A DNA stretch of 64,000 nucleotides, from positions 62,001 through 126,000 of the forward strand of contig NZ_KE383898.1 in the NCBI RefSeq assembly GCF_000422665.1, read 5' to 3'. The notes under the pieces are model-generated. The model did not search any database. It was not told where the DNA came from and worked only from the letters and a program-made list of their open reading frames with translations. The DNA is from Ferrimonas senticii DSM 18821. Lineage in GTDB: Bacteria; Pseudomonadota; Gammaproteobacteria; Enterobacterales; Shewanellaceae. Below, piece by piece: positions 17,243 to 26,289 of this stretch; the first letter of the stretch is position 1, and every line of letters begins with the position of its first letter. A program made the position numbers and the translations under genes.

Positions 17243-18211
17243 ATGCAGCCTCATCATAAGCAACAAACCCTACTGGTGGCCGACGTTGGCGGTACCAATG
17301 CCCGTTTTGCCATCGCCAGCGACGGTGCCAGCCACATAACCCAAGTACGGCGCTTGGCCAGTGCCGATTTCACCTCGCTGTCACAAGCGCTGGCGACCTA
17401 CGTTGCCAGTTTGCCGCCAACGATAACCCTCACCGGGGCCTGTTTGGCGGTGGCGGGGCCGGTCACCGCTGGCAGTGCCAATTTAACCAATCTGGGCTGG
17501 CAAGCCAGCGAAGCCCAGTTAAGCGAACAACTTGGGGTGCCAGTGCGGCTGATCAACGATTTTGTGGCGTACGCCTACAGCGTACCGCAACTGCCACCAG
17601 ACCAGATCCAGTGCATTAAGGCGGGCGAGGCGTTGGCTGAGGCGCCGCTGGTGGTGCTGGGGCCCGGCACCGGCTTTGGGGTGGCGCGGTTGTTGCCGCA
17701 AATTGGCGGCTGGCAAGTGACACCCTGCGAAGGCGGGCATATGGGGCTGGCGGCGAACAATGACGTACAGGTGGCGATTTTAGGGCAGTTGCAGCAGATG
17801 TTGCCCCACGTCAACGTGGAGTCGGTGTTGTGCGGTTCGGGGCTTATCAATCTGTATCGGGCGATGGCGCGGATTGAGGGACAGGCCGCGCGTTTTGATA
17901 TGCCGGCGCAGCTGACTAATGCGGCGGCCAATGGCGATTCGTTGGCGGTGCGCACGGTGGCGCTGTTTTGTCAGTGGCTTGGGACGGTCGCTGGCGACTT
18001 AGTGCTGGCTCACGGCGCTCGGGGTGGGGTGTGGTTGGGCGGCGGCATTTTGCCAAGAATTGTCGATGCGTTGCAGGCCAGCGGTTTTAACGACGCGTTT
18101 GTCGATAAGGGCTTAATGGTGGATTACATGACTCCAGTGCCGGTTCACTTGGCATTGAAAAGTGACACCGCCGTCATTGGCGCGGCGGCTTATTACCTCG
18201 ACCGCCTGTAA
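17243..18211 (+). CDS. glk: Glucokinase
   Basis: Phosphorylates glucose to glucose-6-phosphate with ATP, completing intracellular maltodextrin breakdown. 322 residues of the bacterial Glk family (PF02685), not ROK: phosphate-binding LVADVGGTNARFAI near the N terminus, LINDFVAYAYSVP with the catalytic Asp, LGPGTGFGVA, and EGGHMGLA. AAGGAC precedes the ATG by 6 bases. It is divergent from the LacI-type regulator and its placement makes it a dedicated kinase for the free glucose released by the cytoplasmic glucosidase. Confidence 0.94.
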   Translation: MQPHHKQQTLLVADVGGTNARFAIASDGASHITQVRRLASADFTSLSQALATYVASLPPTITLTGACLAVAGPVTAGSANLTNLGWQASEAQLSEQLGVPVRLINDFVAYAYSVPQLPPDQIQCIKAGEALAEAPLVVLGPGTGFGVARLLPQIGGWQVTPCEGGHMGLAANNDVQVAILGQLQQMLPHVNVESVLCGSGLINLYRAMARIEGQAARFDMPAQLTNAAANGDSLAVRTVALFCQWLGTVAGDLVLAHGARGGVWLGGGILPRIVDALQASGFNDAFVDKGLMVDYMTPVPVHLALKSDTAVIGAAAYYLDRL

Positions 18212-18221
18212 CTTTCAGGCT

Positions 18222-18257
18222 TAAAAAAGTGGCTGGTCAGAACCCTGACCAGCCACT
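18222..18257 (-). terminator. Terminator for the DUF885 gene, shared with glk
   Basis: Perfect 13-bp stem at 18228-18240 / 18245-18257 with a 4-base loop. On the minus strand it is followed by six T residues, the stronger direction. On the plus strand only ATT follows. It lies between convergent glk and the DUF885 gene. Confidence 0.7.
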
Positions 18258-18291
18258 ATTGCATTAACGTGAAATTAGCACTTTATTGCTT

Positions 18292-18311
18292 GCCGAAAAC
18301 GCGTTTTCGGC
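18292..18311. repeat. 20-bp perfect palindrome
   Basis: GCCGAAAACG followed by its exact complement, with no loop, 44 bases after the DUF885 stop on the minus strand and before the main terminator. No T run follows on either strand. Role unknown; possibly 3'-end RNA structure. Confidence 0.5.
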
Positions 18312-18354
18312 TTCAGCGCTTACTGATAACTAAACACTGCTGACTATCAACTTT

Positions 18355-20190
18355 TTACATGTTGAGTTCGATGTACGCATCCACCTGCTGTTCCAGCATA
18401 TCCAGTGGCACTGGGCCATTGGCCAGAATCGCATCGTGGAAGTTTGGCAGGCTAAACTCATCCCCCAGTTGCTGCTTGGCGTGTTCTCGCAGCTGCAAAA
18501 TTTTCATCATCCCCACCTTATACGCGGTCGCTTGCCCTGGCATCACGATGTAGCGCTCAATCGCTTTGACCACATCGTTGTATGGGTTTGGGGTGTTCTT
18601 GGCGAGGTAATCGATAGCTTGTTCGCGGCTCCACTGTTTGTCGTGGATACCGGTATCCACCACCAGCCGGCAGGCACGCCACAGTTCCATCGCTAGGCGG
18701 CCAAAGTCGCTGTAGGGATCTTGGTAGTAGCCCATCTCTTTTGGTAGCAGTTCGCTGTACAGACCCCAGCCTTCAGAGTAGGCGGTGTAACCACCAAAGC
18801 GGCGGAACTTCGGTAAGCCCTCCAGCTCTTGCGAGATCGCCAACTGCATATGGTGGCCGGGAATGCCTTCATGGAATGCCAAGGCTTCCATCTGATAGGT
18901 CGGCATATCGCGCATGTTGTAGAGGTTGGCGTAGTAGATCCCAGGGCGGCTGCCATCGGGCGCGGGGCGTTGGTAGAACGCTTTACCGGCGGATTTTTCG
19001 CGGAACTCTTCTACTCGTTTAACCTTGAGCGATGCCTGCGGTTTAAGGTTAAAGGCTTCATCAAGGCGCGACTCAAAGTCTTTGATGATGGCGGTCGCCT
19101 GTTGAATATATTGGTTGCGGCCGACTTGGTCTGAGCTCAGATAGAACTGCGGATCGGTGCGCATAAATTCAAAAAACGCCTGCATGTCGCCGTCGAAATT
19201 GACCTGCTGCATGATGTCGCGCATCTCGCTGTGGATCCGAGCGACTTCATCCAGCCCCAACTGGTGGATCTCGGCAGCGGATAGCGTGGTGGTGGTCATC
19301 CGCTCTAGGCGCATCTGATAGTACTTATCGCCGTCAGGCAGCTTCCAAGCACCATCGCGAGTGTCGGCGCGTTGCGCTTGGGCGCTTAAGAAGCCGATCA
19401 AGTTGTCGTAGCCGGCTTTGACTTCGGTCAGTAGTGCATTTTTGGCAGCAGCCAACAGTTCATCTTTGTCTGCTTGTGGGATCTGCAGTTTGTTGACCTT
19501 GCTTTTGAAGTTGGCCCACAGCGGACTGTCGGCGCCGTCATCAAACGGGGCTCCGCTGATGACGTTTTTGCTGTCACTTAAGACGTAATCGAAGGTGAAC
19601 TTTGGTGCGATGACCCCCAACGATTCACGCTTTTGCAACTGTTCTATTGCTTGCTCAAAGCGCACCTCAATGCCTTTAAGGCGGCTAATGTAGGCTTTGG
19701 CGTCATCAACGTTAGTGATGTTGTGTTGGTTTATCAAAAACGCCGGAGTACCGGATTGGTAGCCGTACATCTGGGTTACCGGATAGCTGTGATATTGCCA
19801 CTTAAAATCATCAACCTGCTGCTGCAGTTTGGTTTTAAGTAAGCGGTAGCTGATTAGGGTTTGTCCTGACAGTGCGGTTTCATCCACAGCCAACACTTGC
19901 GCCAGTTGCGCTTGCACACGCTGCTGATCTTTGGCATCGCCAGCCAAGCTCATATCGTCCCACTTGTCTTGGTCTTGTTTGATGCCCAGATAGGTTTGGT
20001 ACTCTGGCGAGGCCATCACCGATTCCATAAACAACTGCTCGAACAGCGCTTCGGCTTGTTGATTGGCACTGGTCACTGAGGCCGTGGCGGCATTGGCAAC
20101 CGGATCAGTGGCGGTAGTGACGGGATTGGTGGCGCTGCTGCAACCGCTGAGGGCGGCTCCAAGGGCAACGGCGAGGGCGAGTTTTTTCAT
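18355..20190 (-). CDS. DUF885 family lipoprotein (putative metallopeptidase), copy 1
   Basis: Exported protein of the DUF885 family (PF05960). I start at the ATG at 20190, preceded by GGAG, because it opens a lipoprotein signal MKKLALAVALGAALSGC with Cys17; the longer frame upstream has no leader. About 611 residues. The core motif HEGIPGHHMQ in the C-terminal half resembles a zinc-peptidase HExxxGHH site, and the family is generally taken as metal-dependent peptidases though few have been assayed. A paralogue with the same architecture lies at 57609-59393. Transcribed alone, with its own terminator. Confidence 0.85.
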   Translation of the reverse strand: MKKLALAVALGAALSGCSSATNPVTTATDPVANAATASVTSANQQAEALFEQLFMESVMASPEYQTYLGIKQDQDKWDDMSLAGDAKDQQRVQAQLAQVLAVDETALSGQTLISYRLLKTKLQQQVDDFKWQYHSYPVTQMYGYQSGTPAFLINQHNITNVDDAKAYISRLKGIEVRFEQAIEQLQKRESLGVIAPKFTFDYVLSDSKNVISGAPFDDGADSPLWANFKSKVNKLQIPQADKDELLAAAKNALLTEVKAGYDNLIGFLSAQAQRADTRDGAWKLPDGDKYYQMRLERMTTTTLSAAEIHQLGLDEVARIHSEMRDIMQQVNFDGDMQAFFEFMRTDPQFYLSSDQVGRNQYIQQATAIIKDFESRLDEAFNLKPQASLKVKRVEEFREKSAGKAFYQRPAPDGSRPGIYYANLYNMRDMPTYQMEALAFHEGIPGHHMQLAISQELEGLPKFRRFGGYTAYSEGWGLYSELLPKEMGYYQDPYSDFGRLAMELWRACRLVVDTGIHDKQWSREQAIDYLAKNTPNPYNDVVKAIERYIVMPGQATAYKVGMMKILQLREHAKQQLGDEFSLPNFHDAILANGPVPLDMLEQQVDAYIELNM

Positions 20191-20323
20191 CCGAGCGCTC
20201 CATGCAAATATTTGGTTATCAAGACCATTTTGCATGGAGCGATTTTGACTCGAAAGTGCAGTTATTAACAAAGATGTAACCGAGTGTGGCAACTGCACTA
20301 AACAGCGATTAAACCGAGTTTGG

Positions 20324-21466
20324 TTAATCCGGCAGGAATTGACCCAGCAGTTCGTTAAGGTAACGGTGTCCCAGGTCGGTGAGCTGCATCTGCACGTCAT
20401 CGCGCTGGATAAGCCCCCGTTGTTGTGCCCAATCCAGCGGTTTGGCAACGTCGGCAGCGCTTAGGTTGGTGCGTTCGGACAGCTCGCTAAGCGGCATTGG
20501 CTCGAGCAGCCGTAGCCGGTTCATGTAGTACTCCAGCGCTTGGTCCTCAGCGGCAACCTCAGTTTGCTCATCCAGATAGGCGCGGCTTAAGTCTAAGTAG
20601 CCTTGCGGGTGTTTAACCTTAACGGTACGCAGGATCTTGCCATCGGCTTGGGTCAGTTTGCCGTGGGCGCCGCAACCGATACCAAGGTAATCCCCAAAGC
20701 GCCAGTAGTTAAGATTGTGCTCGCACTGATAACCCGGCTTAGCCCAAGCGGAGATCTCATACTGGCGGTAACCAGCGGCCTCTAACATCGCTTTGCCCTG
20801 CTCGAAGATCGCCCACTGGGTATCTTCATCTGGCAGCTGTGGCGGTCGCGACGCAAACTGAGTGTTGGGTTCGATGGTCAGTTGGTACCAACTTAAGTGC
20901 GGCGGCGCTAGCTCAATCGCTTGCGCCAAATCGTACAGGGCGTCGCTGACGGTCTGATTGGGCAGGGTGTGCATCAGATCAAGGTTAAACCGTTCAAAGC
21001 CAGCCTTGCGCGCTTCGGTGGCGGCGCGGCGTGCTTCATCGGCACCGTGGATCCGGCCTAAGATCTGCAGCTTGTCCTGCTGAAAGCTTTGCACTCCTAC
21101 CGATAAGCGATTTACCCCCGCCTCGCGGTAAGGGCGAAAGCGATCCGCTTCCAGGGTTCCCGGATTGGCTTCCATGGTGACCTCGCAGTCGTCGCGCCAT
21201 GGCAGCAAGGCTTTGGTGCCATCCAGTAGGCGTTTGATCCCCGCCGGTGAGATCAGCGATGGCGTGCCGCCGCCGATGAAGATGCTGTGAACCGGTCGAG
21301 CGCCAGCGAGTGGCAGATCGGTGGCGAGATCCTCCAGCAGGGCTTCGATGTATTGCGCTTCTGGGATCACCCCTTTACGGGCGTGGGAGTTAAAGTCGCA
21401 ATAGGGGCACTTCTGCTCACACCACGGGATGTGGATATACAGCGACAGCGGTGGCAATGACTTCAC
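20324..21466 (-). CDS. hemW: Heme chaperone HemW (radical SAM)
   Basis: Radical-SAM family protein related to oxygen-independent coproporphyrinogen oxidase and believed to deliver heme to respiratory enzymes. 380 residues, matching E. coli HemW. The Fe-S/SAM motif CEQKCPYC places cysteines at 16, 20 and 23, in the HemW spacing. IHIPWC and IFIGGGTPSLI follow. The start overlaps the rdgB stop by 4 bases (ATGA), as in the conserved rdgB-hemW pair. Last gene of the yggS-to-hemW cluster. Confidence 0.95.
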   Translation of the reverse strand: MKSLPPLSLYIHIPWCEQKCPYCDFNSHARKGVIPEAQYIEALLEDLATDLPLAGARPVHSIFIGGGTPSLISPAGIKRLLDGTKALLPWRDDCEVTMEANPGTLEADRFRPYREAGVNRLSVGVQSFQQDKLQILGRIHGADEARRAATEARKAGFERFNLDLMHTLPNQTVSDALYDLAQAIELAPPHLSWYQLTIEPNTQFASRPPQLPDEDTQWAIFEQGKAMLEAAGYRQYEISAWAKPGYQCEHNLNYWRFGDYLGIGCGAHGKLTQADGKILRTVKVKHPQGYLDLSRAYLDEQTEVAAEDQALEYYMNRLRLLEPMPLSELSERTNLSAADVAKPLDWAQQRGLIQRDDVQMQLTDLGHRYLNELLGQFLPD

Positions 21467-22059
21467 AAGATGCCACGCTCTTTTAGGTTGGCCAGCAGCA
21501 ATTTAAGCGCTTTGCCACGGTGACTGACGGCGTTTTTCTCATCGTCGGACAACTCGGCAGCGCTGCGAGTGTTGCCGCCGACTGTAAAGATTGGGTCATA
21601 GCCGTGGCCACCATCGCCGCTTTTCGCTTCGGCGATGGTGCCCTCCCAAGAGGCTTGAGCGATCACTGGGCTGGGATCGTCGCCGTGGCGCATAAACACC
21701 AGTACGCACTGAAAGCGAGCACTGCGCTGCGGCTCGCCTTGCATCACTTGCAGCAGTTTTTGCAGGTTGGCTTCGGCGTTGCCGTGTTCGCCGGCAAAGC
21801 GGGCGCTATGGATCCCTGGCTGACCATTAAGGGCGTCGACTTCGATGCCAGAGTCGTCGGCGATCGCTGGCAGGCCGGTGATCTTGGCGGCGTGGCGCGC
21901 CTTGATGATGGCGTTTTCGACAAAGGTGGTGCCATCTTCGACGGCATCGCTGACGTTAAATTGCGATTGCGGTACCACTTCAAATGGGGTGTCAGCCAGA
22001 AGATGGGCGAACTCTTTTACTTTGCCAGCGTTGCCGGTGGCCAAAACGATCTGTTGCAT
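21463..22059 (-). CDS. rdgB: Non-canonical purine NTP pyrophosphatase (RdgB/HAM1)
   Basis: Hydrolyses dITP, XTP and similar damaged purine nucleotides, keeping them out of DNA and RNA. 198 residues from the ATG at 22059, giving MQQIVLATGNAGKVKEF, which aligns with E. coli MQKVVLATGN; a GTG three codons upstream is the alternative start. Neither start has a clear ribosome site. Family blocks are ADDSGIEVDAL, GYDPIF and SHRGKALKLL. Translationally coupled to hemW. Confidence 0.94.
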   Translation of the reverse strand: MQQIVLATGNAGKVKEFAHLLADTPFEVVPQSQFNVSDAVEDGTTFVENAIIKARHAAKITGLPAIADDSGIEVDALNGQPGIHSARFAGEHGNAEANLQKLLQVMQGEPQRSARFQCVLVFMRHGDDPSPVIAQASWEGTIAEAKSGDGGHGYDPIFTVGGNTRSAAELSDDEKNAVSHRGKALKLLLANLKERGIL

Positions 22060-22123
22060 GGGGATCACATCGGGGAAAAACAGTGGCGAGAGTGTACCGT
22101 AAAATACCCTCTCGCGAGAGGGT

Positions 22124-22561
22124 TCAATCGACGTAGAACTTTTGCTTGAAGGTCAGGGTGGTGTTCAGATCGCTCTGATTATTGATGTCGATCTTAAACT
22201 GGTAGGTCTCTTCGTTGCGGTGGCTCAGTTCGGCGATGTAGTAGATCGCATCACCTTCACGTATCTCGCGAAACTCTAAGGCTTTGTTAATGCCGGTTAG
22301 ATCGCGAGCGTTGCCAGACAAAGCCGCGGCGACGGCGGTTGGCATACTGCCGGGCTGACTGGTATCGATGACACTGATGTTGACCAAGCCGGTATAGCGG
22401 CTGCGTTCAATACCATAGCTTTTGGCAATTTCTGGGGTCAGGAAGGTGCTGCCAAAGGTCACGTAGTGAATGGCGTATTTGCCAACTTGCAGTTTCTGCT
22501 CGGCGTGAGCCGCAAGGCTTAACGTGGCGGTGATAATGACCGTGAGTAGGGCGCGTAGCAT
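22124..22561 (-). CDS. DUF4426 exported protein
   Basis: 145 residues with a signal peptide ending AAHA. It matches the DUF4426 family, which is common in Shewanella and Vibrio between yggU and rdgB. No function is established. The mature protein is a small, mostly beta-type periplasmic protein with no catalytic motif I recognise. AAGGAG stands 5 bases upstream of the ATG. A 22-base hairpin (22578-22599) sits just before that ribosome site. Confidence 0.8.
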   Translation of the reverse strand: MLRALLTVIITATLSLAAHAEQKLQVGKYAIHYVTFGSTFLTPEIAKSYGIERSRYTGLVNISVIDTSQPGSMPTAVAAALSGNARDLTGINKALEFREIREGDAIYYIAELSHRNEETYQFKIDINNQSDLNTTLTFKQKFYVD

Positions 22562-22577
22562 GGGGACTCCTTATAGT

Positions 22578-22599
22578 GGCTCCCGTTGCTACGGGAGCC
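22578..22599 (-). promoter_or_regulatory. Hairpin in the leader of the DUF4426 gene
   Basis: Perfect 9-bp stem GGCTCCCGT (22578-22586) / ACGGGAGCC (22591-22599), loop of 4. On the minus strand it ends 17 bases before the DUF4426 start codon and lacks a T run. It may slow read-through from yggU or structure the leader RNA. Confidence 0.45.
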
Positions 22600-22611
22600 T
22601 GATGCCCAAAA

Positions 22612-22773
22612 ATACCAATCTGACTAAATCTCTGATCACTGTTGCTGGTTTACATCGTCTCACTCTGCGTTGCTCAACTCACTGGTAGAGCCACTAGCAG
22701 CTTCGTTGAGCGTCTTGATTGAGACGATTTTTCCTTCGCACTAGACAGACCATTTACCTAATCAAATTGGTAT
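22612..22773. repeat. ATACCAAT-bounded palindromic intergenic element
   Basis: 162-bp unit between yggU and the DUF4426 gene. Ends are ATACCAAT (22612-22619) and ATTGGTAT (22766-22773), exact inverted copies. Nested inside are ATCGTCTCA (22654-22662) and TGAGACGAT (22720-22728), again exact. It has no ORF. The structure resembles small non-autonomous intergenic repeats known across Shewanella and Vibrio. A short relative lies at 30453-30500. Confidence 0.65.
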
Positions 22774-22802
22774 AACTGCTTAAGTGTAGCCAGCTAGCTT
22801 GG

Positions 22803-23096
22803 TTATAGCAGCGCGGCGATCTCTGGCGGCAGTTGCTTGGGTTCGATAATCCGTATCTGTTTATGGCGGCCAAGTTCGCCTTTAACGATCGCCACTTGGC
22901 CTTTAGCGACTTTAAACTGTTTGGCGAGGTATTTGGTTAAGTGGGCGTTGGCTTTGCCATCCACCGGCGGTGCGGTGATCGCCACTTTTAACTCGTCGCC
23001 ATGCAGTCCTACCAGCGCATCGCGACTGGCTTTGGGCTGAATGTACAAATTCAGCAGCAGGTCATTGCCCTGCTGCTGTACTGCGATAGCACTCAT
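22803..23096 (-). CDS. yggU: YggU family protein (DUF167)
   Basis: 97-residue cytoplasmic protein of the conserved DUF167/YggU family. Function is unknown. The blocks [21 protein letters not shown] and [17 protein letters not shown] are family signatures. It sits directly downstream of yggT, as in many gammaproteobacteria, and seems part of the same transcript. Confidence 0.92.
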   Translation of the reverse strand: MSAIAVQQQGNDLLLNLYIQPKASRDALVGLHGDELKVAITAPPVDGKANAHLTKYLAKQFKVAKGQVAIVKGELGRHKQIRIIEPKQLPPEIAALL

Positions 23097-23102
23097 TCGG
23101 GC

Positions 23103-23651
23103 TTAAACCATGCCCCAATACGGCACCAGATCGCTAAGCAGGATGTTAATGAAGTTCAGTGCCAAGAACATCACCAGTACCGACAGATCGATGCCGCCTA
23201 GATCCGGCAATACGCGACGGATAGGGCTCAGGAACGGTTCGGTCAGTTGCTGCATCACATATTCAATTGGGTTACGCCCTTGGGAAATCCAACTTAAGAT
23301 GGCGCGCAGCAGCAGTACCCAGAACAGCAGCATGCCCGCCTCTTTGATTACCGTTAACACCCCCAGATAGACTTGCAGCATCGGCTCCAGTGATTGTTCG
23401 GCGATCAATGGGATCACGAACCAAAAACCGATACCCAGCAGCAGCGCCAGCACCAGCGAAGCGGTATCAAGGCTGCCTACCGATGGTAACGCCCGACGCA
23501 TCGGCGCCAACACTGGCTGGGTGGCCTTAACGATAAATTGGCTGAAAGGGTTGTAAAAATCGGCGCGGGCGCTTTGCAGCCACAGCCGCAGCAGCACCAC
23601 CATCAGATACAACTTAAAGATGGTTGAGACCAAAAAGATCATCGCGTTCAT
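23103..23651 (-). CDS. yggT: YggT family integral membrane protein
   Basis: 182 residues with two repeats of the YggT domain: each has a hydrophobic helix pair followed by a FxxPxxxxLP segment (NPFSQFIVKATQPVLAPMRR and EPFLSPIRRVLP). Homologues affect osmotic tolerance and, in plants and cyanobacteria, chloroplast/cell-division or b6f assembly. The bacterial role is unclear. AAGGA precedes the ATG by 7-8 bases. It lies between proC and yggU, the conserved order. Confidence 0.92.
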   Translation of the reverse strand: MNAMIFLVSTIFKLYLMVVLLRLWLQSARADFYNPFSQFIVKATQPVLAPMRRALPSVGSLDTASLVLALLLGIGFWFVIPLIAEQSLEPMLQVYLGVLTVIKEAGMLLFWVLLLRAILSWISQGRNPIEYVMQQLTEPFLSPIRRVLPDLGGIDLSVLVMFLALNFINILLSDLVPYWGMV

Positions 23652-23686
23652 AGAGTTTTCCTTGATTGCCCGTCAAATTGGACGGT

Positions 23687-24511
23687 TTAAAACAGGGTGG
23701 CCATCTGCTCGGCGCGAACGATGGCGGCATTCATCGCCGCATCAACGCTGCCGCGCAGATCATCTTGTTCAAAGCTGTTGATTGCTGCTGCGGTAGTGCC
23801 ACCTTTGGAGGTGACTTGCGCCCGCAGTTCGGCCAGTGACAATTCTGGGTTGGCTTTAACCATGGCCGCAGCCCCAACCGCGGCCTGCTGGATCATCAAT
23901 CGAGAATCCGCTTCCGATAGCCCCAGTTTACCAGCGGCCTGCTGCATCGCTTCCATAAACAGGAAGAAATAGGCTGGTGAGGAGCCAGCGCAGGCGATCA
24001 CCTGATTGATGTCGCTCTCTTGGGTAAGCCAGATGATCTCGCCCACCGCCGCCATCAGTTCGCCGGCAAAGGCGCGATCCGCCGCCGATACGTGAGTTTC
24101 AGCGTACAGACCGGTTAACCCGAGTCCCAGCATTGATGGGGTGTTAGGCATGGTGCGCACTAGGGTGATCGGCTGGCGCAGATAGCGACTGAGGCTCTGG
24201 CAACTGACGCCTGCGGCAATCGAGATAATCAGTTTTTGGCTTAAGTCCAAATGCGCCAGCGCGGCGCAGACCTCGGCCATCAATTGCGGTTTGACCGCCA
24301 ACACCACCACCTCAGCGCTGGCGACGGCGGCGACGTTATCGTTACCGACGCGCACGCCATAATGTTGTGCGAGCGCATCGAGTTTCGGTTGGCTGGGATT
24401 GGTGGCGATGATCTTATCGCCGGGATAGCCGCTTTGATGGAGGCCAGCGATGATGCTGCGAGTCATGTTGCCAGCGCCGATAAAGGCGATGCTGCGAGGG
24501 CTGGATTGCAC
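23687..24511 (-). CDS. proC: Pyrroline-5-carboxylate reductase
   Basis: Last step of proline synthesis: reduces 1-pyrroline-5-carboxylate with NAD(P)H. About 274 residues from a GTG start at 24511. An AAGGA ribosome site overlapping the yggS stop and the fit of SIAFIGAGNMTRSII to the family N terminus support this; a longer frame inside yggS is less likely. Rossmann motif GAGNM, PNTPSMLG, and the C-terminal VTSKGGTTAAAI catalytic/dimer block are present. yggS ends one base earlier, so the two are tightly coupled. Confidence 0.95.
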   Translation of the reverse strand: MQSSPRSIAFIGAGNMTRSIIAGLHQSGYPGDKIIATNPSQPKLDALAQHYGVRVGNDNVAAVASAEVVVLAVKPQLMAEVCAALAHLDLSQKLIISIAAGVSCQSLSRYLRQPITLVRTMPNTPSMLGLGLTGLYAETHVSAADRAFAGELMAAVGEIIWLTQESDINQVIACAGSSPAYFFLFMEAMQQAAGKLGLSEADSRLMIQQAAVGAAAMVKANPELSLAELRAQVTSKGGTTAAAINSFEQDDLRGSVDAAMNAAIVRAEQMATLF

Positions 24512-24512
24512 G

Positions 24513-25199
24513 TTAAGTCCTTGTTCCAAAAATGGCGGTGCCAATGCGAACCATGGTGCTGCCTTCTAAAATGGCCGCATCCATATCGCCGCTCATCCCC
24601 ATTGATAGGGTGTCCATCTGGGGATGCTGTTGTTGTAGTTCAGTGAGTGCGTGGCGCAGCGCCGCAAATGCGCTACGTTGCTCGAGCGGATCGTCGCTTT
24701 CGGCGGGGATAGCCATCAATCCACGCAATCGTAAATTCGGCATTTTACTAACAGCATCAGCCAATTGTGGTAATTCTGCGACGCTAACGCCAGATTTGGA
24801 TGGCTCATTGCTGATGTTGACCTGTAAGCAGACGTTAAGCGCTGCCATTGCTGGCGGGCGTTGATCATTCAGACGCTGGGCAATCTTAAGCCGATCAACG
24901 GTATGCACCCACGCAAAGGTTTCTGCAGCGGGGCGAGTCTTGTTCGATTGCAGCGGCCCGATAAAGTGCCAGACGATGTCGTTTTTGTCGGTCAGTTCAG
25001 CGACCTTATCTAACGCTTCTTGCAGGTAATTTTCGCCAAAGTTGCGACAACCGGCGGCGTAGGCTTCGGCGATCATGCCAGCGGGTTTGGTCTTACTAAC
25101 CGCCAATAACATGATCTCATCTGGGGCGCGATTGGCCGCTTTGGCGGCATTATCAATTCTGGTGTGGGCTTGGGTTAGCCGCTCTGCTAAGGTTGTCAT
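24513..25199 (-). CDS. yggS: PLP homeostasis protein YggS
   Basis: Pyridoxal-phosphate-binding protein (PLPBP family) that buffers PLP and affects amino-acid and vitamin B6 pools. 228 residues. The PLP lysine lies in LLAVSKTKP near residue 36, with FGENYLQEA and HFIGPLQSNK following, and the SMGMSGDM phosphate-binding block near the C terminus. First gene of the minus-strand cluster, divergent from pilT by 33 bases. Confidence 0.95.
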   Translation of the reverse strand: MTTLAERLTQAHTRIDNAAKAANRAPDEIMLLAVSKTKPAGMIAEAYAAGCRNFGENYLQEALDKVAELTDKNDIVWHFIGPLQSNKTRPAAETFAWVHTVDRLKIAQRLNDQRPPAMAALNVCLQVNISNEPSKSGVSVAELPQLADAVSKMPNLRLRGLMAIPAESDDPLEQRSAFAALRHALTELQQQHPQMDTLSMGMSGDMDAAILEGSTMVRIGTAIFGTRT

Positions 25200-25232
25200 T
25201 GATTTAATTGGGAATTGTTTTCGGAAACCGAT

Positions 25233-26279
25233 ATGGAAATTACTGAATTATTGGCATTTAGTGTAAAGCACAATGCGTCGGATCTGCACCTTTCTGCAGG
25301 GGTATCGCCGCTTATTCGTGTTGACGGTGAGGTTCGAAAAATCAATCTACCGGCGCTGGATCACAAGGAGGTGCACGGCCTTATCTACGACATCATGAAT
25401 GATAAACAGCGTAAGGACTACGAGGAGCACCTTGAAATTGACTTTTCGTTTGAGGTCCCGGGTCTGGCGCGTTTTCGTGTTAACGCCTTTAACCAAAGCC
25501 GTGGTGCTGGCGCGGTATTCCGGACGATTCCGTCGGAAGTCCTGACCTTAGAAACCTTGGGGGCGCCGGAGATCTTCCGCGACATCGCCGAGATGCCACG
25601 GGGCTTGGTACTGGTTACCGGCCCCACCGGTTCGGGTAAATCAACCACTTTGGCGGCGATGATCGATCACATCAACAAAACCCGCCATGACCATATTCTG
25701 ACCATCGAAGATCCGATTGAATTTGTTCACCAGTCGCAAAACTGTCTGGTTAACCAGCGGGAAGTGCACCGTGATACCCACAGCTTTGAGGCGGCACTGC
25801 GCAGTGCTTTGCGTGAAGATCCAGACATCATTTTGGTGGGGGAGATGCGGGATCTGGAAACCATCCGTTTAGCGCTGACGGCGGCGGAAACCGGGCACTT
25901 GGTGTTTGGCACCTTGCACACCACCTCGGCGGCCAAGACCATCGACCGGGTGGTTGATGTATTCCCTGCTGGCGAAAAAGACATGGTGCGTACCATGTTG
26001 TCGGAATCCTTGCAGGCGGTTATCTCGCAAACCTTGTGTAAAAAGGTTGGCGGTGGCCGAGTGGCGGCGCACGAGATCATGATTGGCACGCCGGCAATCC
26101 GTAACCTTATCCGTGAAGATAAGGTGGCGCAGATGTACTCGGCGATCCAGACCGGGATGGCCCATGGCATGAAGACCTTGGAGCAGAGCTTGCAGGTGTT
26201 GGTTGATCGCGGCCTGATTTCACGTCAAGACGCGATCAGTAAGATGGGCAAACAATCGAACTCGATGAGCAATTACTGA
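25233..26279 (+). CDS. pilT: Type IV pilus retraction ATPase PilT
   Basis: Hexameric cytoplasmic ATPase that depolymerises type IV pili, driving twitching and DNA uptake. 348 residues from the ATG at 25233, which gives MEITELLAFSVKHNASDLHLSAG. Walker A GPTGSGKST at 130-138, Asp box HILTIEDPIEFVH, Walker B LVGEMRD with Glu204, His box GHLVFGTLHT. Located divergent from yggS and followed 10 bases later by pilU, as in Pseudomonas and Shewanella. Confidence 0.97.
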   Translation: MEITELLAFSVKHNASDLHLSAGVSPLIRVDGEVRKINLPALDHKEVHGLIYDIMNDKQRKDYEEHLEIDFSFEVPGLARFRVNAFNQSRGAGAVFRTIPSEVLTLETLGAPEIFRDIAEMPRGLVLVTGPTGSGKSTTLAAMIDHINKTRHDHILTIEDPIEFVHQSQNCLVNQREVHRDTHSFEAALRSALREDPDIILVGEMRDLETIRLALTAAETGHLVFGTLHTTSAAKTIDRVVDVFPAGEKDMVRTMLSESLQAVISQTLCKKVGGGRVAAHEIMIGTPAIRNLIREDKVAQMYSAIQTGMAHGMKTLEQSLQVLVDRGLISRQDAISKMGKQSNSMSNY

Positions 26280-26289
26280 GGGGCCGACC

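Noticed and set aside
20191-20448. 86-residue N-terminal extension of the DUF885 gene
   Set aside because: It has no leader features and crosses the hemW 3' end; the ATG at 20190 opens a classic lipoprotein signal with GGAG upstream.
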